A DNA stretch of 64,000 bases from Tabrizicola sp. Its GTDB lineage: Bacteria; Pseudomonadota; Alphaproteobacteria; Rhodobacterales; Rhodobacteraceae. A program made the translations under genes and the position numbers. Below the pieces are notes generated by a model. That model saw only the letters and a list, made by a program, of their open reading frames with translations, made no database searches and was not told where the DNA came from. The DNA lies in NCBI RefSeq assembly GCF_016792905.1, contig NZ_JAEULP010000056.1, forward strand, positions 1-64,000. The letters are read 5' to 3'. Within the stretch, counting starts at the first letter, position 1. Each line of letters opens with the position of its first letter. Shown here piece after piece: positions 36,159 to 44,564 of this stretch.

Positions 36159-37017
36159 GCCTCAGCGCCTCCAGCTTTGCCCAGTCGGCGGCCGGAAGGA
36201 CCATGGCGGGTTCGTTCACATCCGCAGTCCAGGCGAAGAGACACAGGAGGGGCAGCGGCCCGACCTTGGTCAGATGAGGGCGCTGCGGAGGGTTCCAGAC
36301 CGGCACATGCGCGGGCCAGACCACAAGCGGACGATCCGGGCCAAAGCGCCAGCCATGGGGACCGGTCAGGGGCGCGTAAAGCTCGGGCGCGGGATGGGCG
36401 TGGTCGCGATACAGGACGTGGGGCGCGATCAGGAACAGGCCGAAATCGAACTCCTGCGCCGGAAACGGTGCGCCCTCGCCCACCAGCGAGCAAAAGGCAT
36501 GGCCGTCGGCAAAGGCCGCACCGATACGGTCGCGCGGATAGCTGTCGTAGCTGGTCCAGGTCAGGTGCGGCGCCGCCGCCGCAATGGCGGAGGCCAGGGA
36601 CAGGTGCCCGTCCCCTGCCAGTGCAGCCAAGGCCTGCGCCAGATGAAGATCGACAACCGACTGGGCCAGTGGCGCGGAGGCGGGTGATCCCGGCAGCGGC
36701 GTCACCCCGCCGACCCGTGCCAGACCGGCACGCACTTCGGCGATGCCGGGGCCGGGCAGAGCGGACAGGTAGCGGTCGGCCTCGTCCAGCAACCCCGCAA
36801 GGAGGGCCTCACGCTCTGGGGCCAAATCCGGAGGCACTGGCAGGTGGCGATCGGTCAACACCTCTGACGGCGGTCGGCAATCATCGACCGAAGCGACGCG
36901 GTAGGCTTCAAGTTGGGCAAGGCTGATCCGGCCGTCACCCCAGAGCCGCATCGCATGGCCGTAGCGCGCCCTGGCAGACCCGCGCGCGTGCAGGGGGATG
37001 CCCAGAAGCCCGTTCAT
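36151..37017 (-). CDS. DMSP-lyase-like cupin (cupin-DLL type)
   Basis: The 288-aa product has an N-terminal helical part (to about 155) and a C-terminal cupin with His206-x-His208-x3-Glu212-x-Tyr214 (RDHAHPAPELYAP) and a late His248 (NPPQRPH). This is the metal and catalytic pattern of DddL/DddQ/DddW-type dimethylsulfoniopropionate lyases, in which the Tyr removes the alpha proton. Canonical DddL or DddQ are about 190-230 aa; the longer N-terminus suggests a relative, not a proven DMSP lyase. ATG 37017 overlaps the permease stop (ATGA); the stop overlaps the amidohydrolase start. A beta-elimination freeing an amine or sulfide from a zwitterion would suit the operon. Confidence 0.65.
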   Translation of the reverse strand: MNGLLGIPLHARGSARARYGHAMRLWGDGRISLAQLEAYRVASVDDCRPPSEVLTDRHLPVPPDLAPEREALLAGLLDEADRYLSALPGPGIAEVRAGLARVGGVTPLPGSPASAPLAQSVVDLHLAQALAALAGDGHLSLASAIAAAAPHLTWTSYDSYPRDRIGAAFADGHAFCSLVGEGAPFPAQEFDFGLFLIAPHVLYRDHAHPAPELYAPLTGPHGWRFGPDRPLVVWPAHVPVWNPPQRPHLTKVGPLPLLCLFAWTADVNEPAMVLPAADWAKLEALRLG

Positions 37018-37853
37018 CCATTCGTCCGGTAGGCCAGGCGCTCGTCGGCCAGCCGCCGACGGTCGGCGCGGTTCATGATGATGCCCGCCACCAGCACACC
37101 GGCACCGACGAACAGCACCATCAATGTCGCGAGCGCGTTGATGTCGGGAGTGACGCCCAGCTTCACTTTGGACCAGATCAGCAGGGGCAGCGTCGTCGAG
37201 CCGGGGCCGGTCGTGAACTGGGTAATGACCACGTCGTCGAGCGAAATGGTGAAGGCCAGCAGCCAGCCCGACAGGATCGCCGGAGAGATGACCGGCAGTG
37301 TGATGTCGAACAGCACCTGCCAGGGACGCGAGCCAAGGTCCATCGCCGCCTCTTCGATCGCGCGGTCGGACTGCTGCATCCTGGCCTGCACGATTGTCGT
37401 CACGAAGACCATGGAAAAGGTGATATGCGCCAGCGTGATGGTGGCAAATCCGCGACTGCCGGGCCAGCCGACCCAATCGGCAAGCAGGATGAAGAAGATC
37501 AGCGAGGAGATCCCGGTGATCACCTCGGGCATCACCAGGGGAGCGATGACCAGGCCGGAGAACAGGATGCGGCCCCGGAACCGGGAAAACCGCGCCAAGG
37601 CGATCCCCGCCATGGTGCCAAGGATCGTGGCGACGGTTGCCGAAACCAGAGCGATCTTGAGGGAAAGGAGCAGCGCCTCGATCACGTTCTGGTTCGAGAG
37701 CAGTGAAACATACCATTTCGTCGAGAACCCGCCCCAGACCGTTGCAAGACGGGAGGCATTGAAACTGTAGACGATCATCGACAGGATCGGGATGTAGAAG
37801 AACGCAAAGCCGAAGCAGAGCACTGTGATCAGAAAGGTCGGGCGACGTTTCAT
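37014..37853 (-). CDS. ABC transporter permease, PotC-like
   Basis: One of two membrane subunits of a spermidine/putrescine-type importer. The 279-aa product has six hydrophobic segments and the inner-membrane EAA loop EEAAMDLGSRPWQVLFDITLP (about 160-180), which docks to the ATPase. It begins in a 4-bp overlap with the PotB-like gene and ends in a 4-bp overlap with the cupin gene. PotABCD-type systems also carry quaternary ammonium and other cationic solutes, which fits the Rieske genes in the same run. Confidence 0.92.
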   Translation of the reverse strand: MKRRPTFLITVLCFGFAFFYIPILSMIVYSFNASRLATVWGGFSTKWYVSLLSNQNVIEALLLSLKIALVSATVATILGTMAGIALARFSRFRGRILFSGLVIAPLVMPEVITGISSLIFFILLADWVGWPGSRGFATITLAHITFSMVFVTTIVQARMQQSDRAIEEAAMDLGSRPWQVLFDITLPVISPAILSGWLLAFTISLDDVVITQFTTGPGSTTLPLLIWSKVKLGVTPDINALATLMVLFVGAGVLVAGIIMNRADRRRLADERLAYRTNG

Positions 37854-38764
37854 TTCGTCCCCTCCGCCCTGGCCTGGTAGTGGCTGTAGATCATCGTCGG
37901 CACGACCATCAGGACCAGAAGCGCGACGGCAATCGCGGCAGCCATCGGCCAGTCACGCGCCTGCGAGAATTCGTCCGAGATCAGCCGCCCGATCATCGGC
38001 TGCGAAGCATTGCCGACCAGTGTCGGGATCACCAGCTCTCCCGCAGCCGGGATGAAGACCAGCATTCCGCCCGCGATGATCCCGGGAATCGACTGCGGAA
38101 GGGTCACGTCCCGGAAGACCTGCGAGGGACGGCTGCCGAGATCCATCGCCGCCTCGTCCAGCGTAGGGTCGAGCCGTTCGAGGCTCGCATAGAGCGGCAG
38201 GATCATGAAGGGCAGGTAGGTATAGACCATGACCAGCACGACCGCGAAGTTGGTATTCATCATCGGCACCGACTTCACTGCCCAGTCGATCGGCACGAGC
38301 AGATTCCAGGTGTCGGTCAGGAGGCCGTTGAACCAGGAACTCTTCCCCATGAGCCCCATCCAGGCATAGACGCGAAGCAGGAACGAGGTCCAGAACGGGA
38401 GGATCACCAGCATCAGCAGGATGTTGCGCCAGCTCTTGGATACCCGTGTCAGGCCCAGCGCCATCGGATAGCCGACGAGCAGGCACAGGATTGCAGCGAC
38501 CAGGGCGTTGAAGACCGAGGTCAGGAAAGCCCGCAAATACAGGGAATCGGTCAGCACCCGACCAAACGAGCCCAGGTTGATCCACGGATGCTCGCCCCCG
38601 ATGGAATACGGGGGTGCGGTCGGAGTCTTCGTTGCGACGCTCATTGCGATGACGATCAGGAACGGCAGCAGGAAGAACACGACGAGCCACAGGTAGGGCG
38701 CGCCGACCAGAAGCGCCGCCCAGCCCTTGCGGTCGAACCAGCGCGAGAGGCCCCGGGATGACAT
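37850..38764 (-). CDS. ABC transporter permease, PotB-like
   Basis: Second membrane subunit of the polyamine-type importer. The 304-aa product has six hydrophobic segments (first: LLVGAPYLWLVVFFLLPFLI) and the EAA loop DEAAMDLGSRPSQVFRDVTLPQS (about 200-222). ATG 38764 was chosen because it falls immediately after the ATPase stop (1-bp gap); the frame upstream only overlaps the ATPase gene. It is coupled to the PotC-like gene by ATGA. Confidence 0.92.
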   Translation of the reverse strand: MSSRGLSRWFDRKGWAALLVGAPYLWLVVFFLLPFLIVIAMSVATKTPTAPPYSIGGEHPWINLGSFGRVLTDSLYLRAFLTSVFNALVAAILCLLVGYPMALGLTRVSKSWRNILLMLVILPFWTSFLLRVYAWMGLMGKSSWFNGLLTDTWNLLVPIDWAVKSVPMMNTNFAVVLVMVYTYLPFMILPLYASLERLDPTLDEAAMDLGSRPSQVFRDVTLPQSIPGIIAGGMLVFIPAAGELVIPTLVGNASQPMIGRLISDEFSQARDWPMAAAIAVALLVLMVVPTMIYSHYQARAEGTK

Positions 38765-38765
38765 C

Positions 38766-39860
38766 TCAATCCACCAGCACGATGGCGGAGCCCGGGTCGA
38801 AGGACAGCCAGACCGCATCGTACCAGTCTGCCACGCGCAGGCCTTCATCGCCTCGACGGGCGTTCACTGCGTGGACCTGCAGCAGAGCGCCCGGCAGTTC
38901 CACCCGGTAAAGGCTGTCCTTCCCGAAATAGGCAAGGTCCTTCACATGGCCCTGCACGGTATTCGCCGCCTCCGGGCGCTCCTTCGACAACGTGATCTTT
39001 TCCGGCCGGACGGCCAGGGTCACGGACTGTCCCTCGACCACCCCGGCGACGTCGCGGGCGACCACCTCGCCGCCAAGACCCGGCACAGAGAGCCGCAGAA
39101 ATCCGCCGGTGCGCTCGATCACCCGGGCCTCGAAGCTGTTCACCGAGCCGATGAAACTGGCCACGAAACGGCTGTTCGGGTACTCGTAGATCTCGGTCGG
39201 AGTGCCGACCTGCTTGACTTGCCCCTTGTCCATTACCGCGATGCGATCGGACAGGGTCATGGCCTCTTCCTGATCATGCGTCACGACGATGAAGGTGACA
39301 CCCGTGCGTTCCTGGATCGACATCAGCTCGAACTGGGTATGTTCGCGCAGTTTCTTGTCCAGTGCGGCCAGCGGCTCGTCCAAGAGCAGAAGCTTGGGCT
39401 GCCGTGCCAAAGCGCGGGCCAGCGCGACCCGCTGCCGCTGCCCGCCGGAGATCTGGTGCGGCTTTCTGTGGGCGAAGGGAGTCAGTTGAACGAGGTCCAG
39501 CATCTCGGCGACGCGGGCGGCCCTTTGCTGCTTTGTCAGCCCCTCCTCATGTTTCAGGCCGTATCCCACGTTCGCCGCCACCGTCATGTGCGGGAAGATG
39601 GCGTAGGACTGGAACATCATATGCACGGGCCGTTCCCAGGGGGGCACCCCTGCGATATCGCGACCGTCCAGGAAGATGCTGCCAGAGGTCGGTTCCTCGA
39701 ACCCCGCCAGCATCCGCAACAGGGTGGTCTTGCCGCAGCCGGACCCACCGAGCAGCGAGAATATCTCGCCCTTGCCGACGGTGAGGCTCACGTTGCTGAC
39801 TGCCTGGAAGGCGCCGAAGACCTTCGACACCCCCTCTATCCGCAGGAATGGCTCTTCCAC
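38766..39860 (-). CDS. ABC transporter ATP-binding protein, PotA-like
   Basis: ATPase of the polyamine-type importer. The 364-aa product has Walker A GGSGCGKTTLLR (about 38-49), FQSYAIFPHMTVAANVGYGL (Q-loop), signature ISGGQRQRVALARALA, Walker B LLLLDEPLAALDKKLRE and the switch His in IVVTHDQEEAM. A C-terminal TOBE domain follows (VTLAVRPEKITLS; GDEGLRVADWYDAVWLSFDPG). It lies 1 bp after the binding-protein gene and 1 bp before the PotB-like gene. Confidence 0.94.
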   Translation of the reverse strand: MEEPFLRIEGVSKVFGAFQAVSNVSLTVGKGEIFSLLGGSGCGKTTLLRMLAGFEEPTSGSIFLDGRDIAGVPPWERPVHMMFQSYAIFPHMTVAANVGYGLKHEEGLTKQQRAARVAEMLDLVQLTPFAHRKPHQISGGQRQRVALARALARQPKLLLLDEPLAALDKKLREHTQFELMSIQERTGVTFIVVTHDQEEAMTLSDRIAVMDKGQVKQVGTPTEIYEYPNSRFVASFIGSVNSFEARVIERTGGFLRLSVPGLGGEVVARDVAGVVEGQSVTLAVRPEKITLSKERPEAANTVQGHVKDLAYFGKDSLYRVELPGALLQVHAVNARRGDEGLRVADWYDAVWLSFDPGSAIVLVD

Positions 39861-39861
39861 G

Positions 39862-40965
39862 TCAGCCGCCCGTCTTGATCTCGGTCCAGGCGCGGGTCAT
39901 GTCGGATTCCTGCTCGGGCGTCTGCGGCAGCGGGGTGTAGAGCCGTGAAATGGCTTCGGCGTCCGGATAAACCGCCGGATCTGCGGCAATGGCCGGATCG
40001 ACGAAGGGCAATGCTGCCTTGTTCACGCTCGCATAGCCGGTGAAGTTGGTGCAGGCGGCGATGACCTCGGGGCGCAGCAGAAAGTCGATGAACTTGTGCG
40101 CATTGTCGACATTCGGGGCATCGGACGGAAGCGTCCAGAGGTCGAACCAGACCGGGGCGCCAGTCTTTGGGATAAAGTAGCCAAGGTTCATGTCGATCCC
40201 GGCCTCCGCGGCCCTGGCCTTGGCCACGCCGTAGTCCCCCGACCAGTTGTTGATCGCACATAGTTCGCCGTTCGGGATCGCCGTGAGGTAGTTGGCATTG
40301 TCGAAGGTCGAGATGTACTGGCGCACAGGCTTCACCGCCTCGACCATTTTCGCCCAGTCTGCGGGACCGGCCTTGTTCGGGTCGACGCCGAGATAGCTCA
40401 GGATCATGAAGCCGATGTCGGTCGGGCTATCCAGAAGCGAGATGCCGCAGTCGGCAAGGGCTGCGGCATTCTCTGGTTTCAGGATCGTGTCCAGCGACGA
40501 GAGGTCGGCGTTCGGCAAGCGTTCCTTCACCATGTCAAGGTTGTAGGTCATCCCGACCGAACCCCACATGTAAGGCACGGAATATTCGTAGCCGGGATCA
40601 TAGGTTTCGCCGGCCTTCAGGATATCGGGATCCAGATTGCCCCAGCCGGTGAGCTTCGACTTGTCGATCTTCTGGAGCACGCCTGCCTGGATCGAGCGCG
40701 GCAGGCCCTGGCCAGCATGCAGCACGACATCGTAGCCGGTGGAACCTGCGAGCAGCTTGGCCTGCATTTCCTCCGAACTGGCATAAAGATCGTACACCAC
40801 GTCGATTCCCGTCGCGGCCGTGAAATCGGCAAGGGTCGTCTCGCCGATGTAGTCGGACCAGTTGTAGACGTTCACCGATCCTCCCTGCGCCCAGGAGGGC
40901 CGGACCCAGGGCATGGCAAGCCCACCTGTCAGAGTTGCGAGTGTCGAGCGACGGGTCAATTTCAT
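39862..40965 (-). CDS. ABC transporter substrate-binding protein, PotD/PotF-like
   Basis: Periplasmic receptor of the importer. The 367-aa product has an export signal with paired Arg (MKLTRRSTLATLTGGLAM, cleavage near SWAQ), then VNVYNWSDYIGETTLADFTAATGIDVVYD, the usual opening of PotD-type proteins, and AKLLAGSTGYDVVLHAG, VPYMWGSVGMTYNLD, and FIDFLLRPEVIAACTNFTGYASVN near the end. ATG 40965 is preferred because the signal begins there. It lies 46 bp after the second Rieske gene, the longest gap in the run. Aromatic box residues for a cationic ligand (Trp in YNWSDY and YMWG) fit a polyamine or quaternary amine. Confidence 0.92.
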   Translation of the reverse strand: MKLTRRSTLATLTGGLAMPWVRPSWAQGGSVNVYNWSDYIGETTLADFTAATGIDVVYDLYASSEEMQAKLLAGSTGYDVVLHAGQGLPRSIQAGVLQKIDKSKLTGWGNLDPDILKAGETYDPGYEYSVPYMWGSVGMTYNLDMVKERLPNADLSSLDTILKPENAAALADCGISLLDSPTDIGFMILSYLGVDPNKAGPADWAKMVEAVKPVRQYISTFDNANYLTAIPNGELCAINNWSGDYGVAKARAAEAGIDMNLGYFIPKTGAPVWFDLWTLPSDAPNVDNAHKFIDFLLRPEVIAACTNFTGYASVNKAALPFVDPAIAADPAVYPDAEAISRLYTPLPQTPEQESDMTRAWTEIKTGG

Positions 40966-41011
40966 GGTCTTCCTCCGCAGTTGGGTCGCGCCTCTGACGG
41001 GCGCCGCTAAA

Positions 41012-42235
41012 TCATCGTTCCCCGGTTTCCGGGCGTGTGCCAAGCATTTCCGCATTCAGCCTGACCATTTCGGCTTCGGACGGGGCCGTGAGCAGGCCCA
41101 TCACCGGAACCTGGGCCCGCAGACGATCATGATGGCGACGCAGGCCCCATTCGTGGTCCGACAAATGAAACCCGTCGAAGGCCTGTGACTTCATCGATTC
41201 GTTCGACCAGATGGTAAGCTGCTGGTCCTCGGCCGAGGTGTCGCGGTCGATCCGCATCGCCAAGTAGCGCGCCAGCATCTGCGCCCGCGTCTCGTTTGCA
41301 GGGCGATAACTGCGGCCAGTCAACAGCGTGCGGGCCGGACCGCGCGGCAGGTCATGGTAGTACTGCGCGCCCTCTGGCGTGAAGGCAAAGACAGTGTTCG
41401 GCCAGAGGCCATAATAGGTCCAGCTCTTGCGCAGGTGCGTCGGCAGGTCGGCATGTTCGGGGGCGTATTTCACATAGTGACGCACGGACCATCGCCGCCC
41501 CGGCCGGTCGCCGAAGACGCCGAACGACATATGCAGCCCGTGATCCAGGTAGATGTCGCGATAGTCCCGACCGTACAGCTCCTGCAGCGACGGATGGGCG
41601 AGCGGCACATGATAGCCTTCGTTGTCGACGTCGCGCACCGATTTCCAGTTCACCGGCAGTTCGGTTTCCCAGCTTGCCGTGGCGGCAGGCAGCATCGCGG
41701 TGCTGCCATAGGCCGCAAAGTCGGCGGCATAGGGGGACAGAAGATCAGCGACCGCGGGCTGCGGGCCGGGGTGGAAACGCAGGAAGACAAAGCCGTGGAA
41801 GACCTCCAGCTCGATTGGTTTGAGGCCGAACTTGGCCTTGTCCAGGCCGCCAAAGCTGTCGGGCTGCGCCGCGCCGCGCAGGCTGCCGTCGAGGTTGTAG
41901 ACCCAGCCATGGAACGGGCAGACCACCGACCCACGGCAATGGCCCTGGCGACCGTCCACCACCCGGGCGCCACGGTGGCGGCAAAGATTGTGAAAGGCGC
42001 GAACCTGCCCATCCTGCCCGCGCATCACCACGGCACGTTCTCCCAGAAGGTCGAAGGTCAGCCAGTCACCGGGTGCGGGGAGGTCTGAAATGTGCCCGGC
42101 CACCTGCCAATGGTTCAGGAAGACGTGGTCCCGCTCAAGCGTCAGAAGCGCGTCGGAATGGTAGGTCCAGGGAGGCAGGCCCGATCGATCCCAGTCATTC
42201 GGCACCGGCAGGGATTTCAGCGGCATTTCCATCAT
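41012..42235 (-). CDS. Rieske non-haem iron oxygenase, alpha subunit (second of two)
   Basis: The 407-aa product has the Rieske [2Fe-2S] site Cys85-x-His87 (LCRHRG) and Cys106-x2-His109 (CPFHGW), and the mononuclear iron ligands His209 and His214 in EGYHVPLAH. The residue three before the first His, which carries electrons between subunits and is Asp in most ring hydroxylases, is Glu206, as in CntA and GbcA, which attack quaternary ammonium compounds. A C-terminal EDQQL/SNESMKS stretch resembles that group. The start overlaps the first Rieske gene (ATGA). No ferredoxin or reductase gene is near, so electrons must come from elsewhere. Confidence 0.87.
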   Translation of the reverse strand: MMEMPLKSLPVPNDWDRSGLPPWTYHSDALLTLERDHVFLNHWQVAGHISDLPAPGDWLTFDLLGERAVVMRGQDGQVRAFHNLCRHRGARVVDGRQGHCRGSVVCPFHGWVYNLDGSLRGAAQPDSFGGLDKAKFGLKPIELEVFHGFVFLRFHPGPQPAVADLLSPYAADFAAYGSTAMLPAATASWETELPVNWKSVRDVDNEGYHVPLAHPSLQELYGRDYRDIYLDHGLHMSFGVFGDRPGRRWSVRHYVKYAPEHADLPTHLRKSWTYYGLWPNTVFAFTPEGAQYYHDLPRGPARTLLTGRSYRPANETRAQMLARYLAMRIDRDTSAEDQQLTIWSNESMKSQAFDGFHLSDHEWGLRRHHDRLRAQVPVMGLLTAPSEAEMVRLNAEMLGTRPETGER

Positions 42236-43383
42236 GACTTCCCCTCCATCTGGTCCAGAACCCAGTTGTGAAAGCGGTGTATCTCGTATTCCTCGGGCAT
42301 CAGCCGCGCGGCAACGAAGGCAGGAGAGCGCATGCCGCGCTGGTTCATTTCCGAGGCCGCACCATCCTGTTCCATCACCAGCGTGGCGAATGCGGCGACC
42401 GTCGCCGCATCGAACCCCGGCCGCACCAGCGTTTCCGCCGGGAAGTGCCATTCGGCAATCAGCCGTGTCCGCTCCGGCCCAAGCGGCACGATCCGGACCG
42501 AGCGCACATAGTCGACATGGGCGACGACATAGACCGAGGGCCAGAGCGTCACGAAGGAATAGCCTGCCTGTCGTTCGGCTTCGGTGAGGCCGGGGAATAC
42601 CGGGCCGCAGGGGGTGCCGTCTGCCGTCCAGGTCTGCGCACCGGGGCGCAGGTTCGGTGCGACCGGATCGGCGGGTGTCCAGTCGGGCGCTTCGGTCGCG
42701 CCCATGATCCCACGGCCGTAGACCGGAACCATATCGCAAAGCTCGGGGTGGATGCCCGGGCAGTGCAGGCATTCCGAGTAGTTCTCCCAGAAGGCCTTCC
42801 AGTTGCAGGCGATCTCGGTCTCCCAGCGGTGGCCAGTGACCAGGCTGTCCATCGGCCAATTGTCCAGAGTGCGCAGGCCCACATCGGCATGAATCTCTCC
42901 GGGATCTTCGGCGAGATTCAGAAACAGGAAGCCGTACCAGACCCGGCACGACACCGGGCGCAAACCATGCGCCGACCGGTCGAAGTCCGGCGTCGGCACC
43001 GCATGGGCGGTTGAGACCAGCCGTCCGTCAGAGGAAGCGAAGGAAAAGGCGTGATACGGGCAGCGGATCAGCTTGCCCAGCGCCTGTTCCTCATCCACGC
43101 ACAGTTCCGATCCCCGGTGCGGACAGGAGTTGTGCCAGGCCCTGATGCTGCCATCGCCATCACAGACGATCACCGGCGCCGCCCCGACCGTCACGCGCCG
43201 CATCGTACCGGGACGGAAGCTGTCCGTGCGCCCGACACAGACCCATTGGCGCGCGAAAACGGTTGCCATTTCCGCGTCGAACCACTCTGGCGTGACATAG
43301 GCTGCGCGGGGCAGCCCCTCGGGGCAATGGTCAAGGCGCGGCGAGTCGGGATGCGGTGTCTGGAAGCGGGGCTGGTCCATCAT
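42232..43383 (-). CDS. Rieske non-haem iron oxygenase, alpha subunit (first of two)
   Basis: The 383-aa product has the Rieske site Cys87-x-His89 (CPHRGSEL) and Cys108-x2-His111 (CPYHAF), iron ligands His207 and His212 in ECLHCPGIH, and the last ligand probably the Asp in MEQDGAASEMNQRG. Glu204 replaces the usual bridging Asp, as in the carnitine and glycine-betaine oxygenases. NWKAFWENYSECLHC is close to the GbcA/stachydrine-demethylase pattern. It begins with ATGATGA over the GcvT-like stop and is coupled to the second Rieske gene. Oxidative N-demethylation is the likely reaction; the two proteins may act on successive methyl groups or form a mixed complex. Confidence 0.88.
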   Translation of the reverse strand: MMDQPRFQTPHPDSPRLDHCPEGLPRAAYVTPEWFDAEMATVFARQWVCVGRTDSFRPGTMRRVTVGAAPVIVCDGDGSIRAWHNSCPHRGSELCVDEEQALGKLIRCPYHAFSFASSDGRLVSTAHAVPTPDFDRSAHGLRPVSCRVWYGFLFLNLAEDPGEIHADVGLRTLDNWPMDSLVTGHRWETEIACNWKAFWENYSECLHCPGIHPELCDMVPVYGRGIMGATEAPDWTPADPVAPNLRPGAQTWTADGTPCGPVFPGLTEAERQAGYSFVTLWPSVYVVAHVDYVRSVRIVPLGPERTRLIAEWHFPAETLVRPGFDAATVAAFATLVMEQDGAASEMNQRGMRSPAFVAARLMPEEYEIHRFHNWVLDQMEGKS

Positions 43384-44564
43384 GTGCGCTCTGGCGGCAT
43401 GGCCCGTTTGCGGGCAGGGTTGAAGAAGGGCCGCTCCACCACCCGGACCGGCAGCATCAGTTTGGCATATTGCAGCTCGCGCAGGGCATAGATTTCGACC
43501 CAGAGGTCATTCGCCTTCAGGTATTTCGACTGGACCTGCGCGATGGCGACGCTTGCCTTCAGCGCAGGCGACCAGGCAGCGGCGGTCACGAAGCCGGCCT
43601 CCTGCCGCTTGTTGTGATAAAGGATCGAACCCTCTGCGCTGACGTTGCCGGGGACGTCCAGTCCCACCATTTGCCACTCCGGCCCACGCTCGCGCTCGGC
43701 CAGAAGGGCGCGGCGGCCGGTGAAATGACCCTTGTCCCAGTCGATCATCCAGCCCAGACCCAGCTCCAACGGGCTGCGCGGACGATCTTCCCGTACCGCC
43801 TGGTGAGCGGGCACGAAGTCCATGTTGGTGATGATGAACCCAGCCTCGATCCGGGCGAGGTTCAGCGCATCGGTGCCGATCGGTCGGATGCCCCAGGGCG
43901 CGCCAGCCTGCATCAGATGGTCCCAAAGCGGCAGTGCCTGTCCGGGCGTCATCCAGAGCTCGTAGCCCAGATCCCCGGTAAATCCGGTGCGCGAGATGGT
44001 GATCTGGCCCTTGCCGAAAGGGAAGGTCGCCATGCGGAAGGGCTTCAGGGTCGAGACATCGAAGCCCGCCGCTGCCAGAACGGTGGCCGAACAGGGCCCT
44101 TGCAGCGACAAGGCTGCGATGTCTTCGGTCACTTCCGCCACCGAGACATCAAACCCTTCGGCCGAAGCGAGAAACCAGGGCAGGTGACGCTCCTGGCAAC
44201 AGATCAGATACTCCTCCGGCCCGTGCCGGAAAAGCGTGCCATCGTCCAGGAGCTTTCCGGCATCGTCAGTCCAGCCGGTATAATGCACGGCTCCGACCGG
44301 CAGCTTCCCCGCATCACGCAGGGTAAGCCGGTTGAGATAGCCGACTGCGTCCTTGCCCGTGATGCGGTATTTCACCATCGGGCATAGATCGTAAACCGAA
44401 GCCGCGTTTCGGATGGCGGTATACTCCATGTCCGCGTCGCCGAAACAGAGCGCCGTCATGTAGCCGCCCCAGGGCCCCCAGCGATTCAGGACGTTTGCCG
44501 CCGACGTTCGGGCATGGAACGGGGTTTGCAATAGCGGTGTGCGGAAATGGGTAAGCACGGTCAT
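43380..44564 (-). CDS. GcvT/DmdA-like folate-dependent aminomethyl- or demethyltransferase
   Basis: The 394-aa product has the GcvT fold: YTAIRNAASVYDLCPMVKYRITGKDAVGYLNRLTLRD near the start, the Asp (YDL) that activates tetrahydrofolate chemistry, LSLQGPCSATVLAAAG, ISRTGFTGDLGYELWM and RIEAGFIITNMDF, plus a C-terminal barrel (LVGLDVPG-like, EAGFVTAAAWSP). Family members accept one-carbon units from glycine, dimethylglycine, vanillate or DMSP onto tetrahydrofolate. ATG 44564 overlaps the upstream flavoprotein stop. Together with the Rieske proteins it probably recovers methyl or formaldehyde-level carbon released during demethylation. Confidence 0.86.
   Translation of the reverse strand: MTVLTHFRTPLLQTPFHARTSAANVLNRWGPWGGYMTALCFGDADMEYTAIRNAASVYDLCPMVKYRITGKDAVGYLNRLTLRDAGKLPVGAVHYTGWTDDAGKLLDDGTLFRHGPEEYLICCQERHLPWFLASAEGFDVSVAEVTEDIAALSLQGPCSATVLAAAGFDVSTLKPFRMATFPFGKGQITISRTGFTGDLGYELWMTPGQALPLWDHLMQAGAPWGIRPIGTDALNLARIEAGFIITNMDFVPAHQAVREDRPRSPLELGLGWMIDWDKGHFTGRRALLAERERGPEWQMVGLDVPGNVSAEGSILYHNKRQEAGFVTAAAWSPALKASVAIAQVQSKYLKANDLWVEIYALRELQYAKLMLPVRVVERPFFNPARKRAMPPERT

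Noticed and set aside
36151..37017. Calling the cupin a DMSP lyase (dddL or dddQ) outright
   Set aside because: The catalytic pattern fits, but length and neighbours differ from known DMSP lyase genes, so only the superfamily is claimed.
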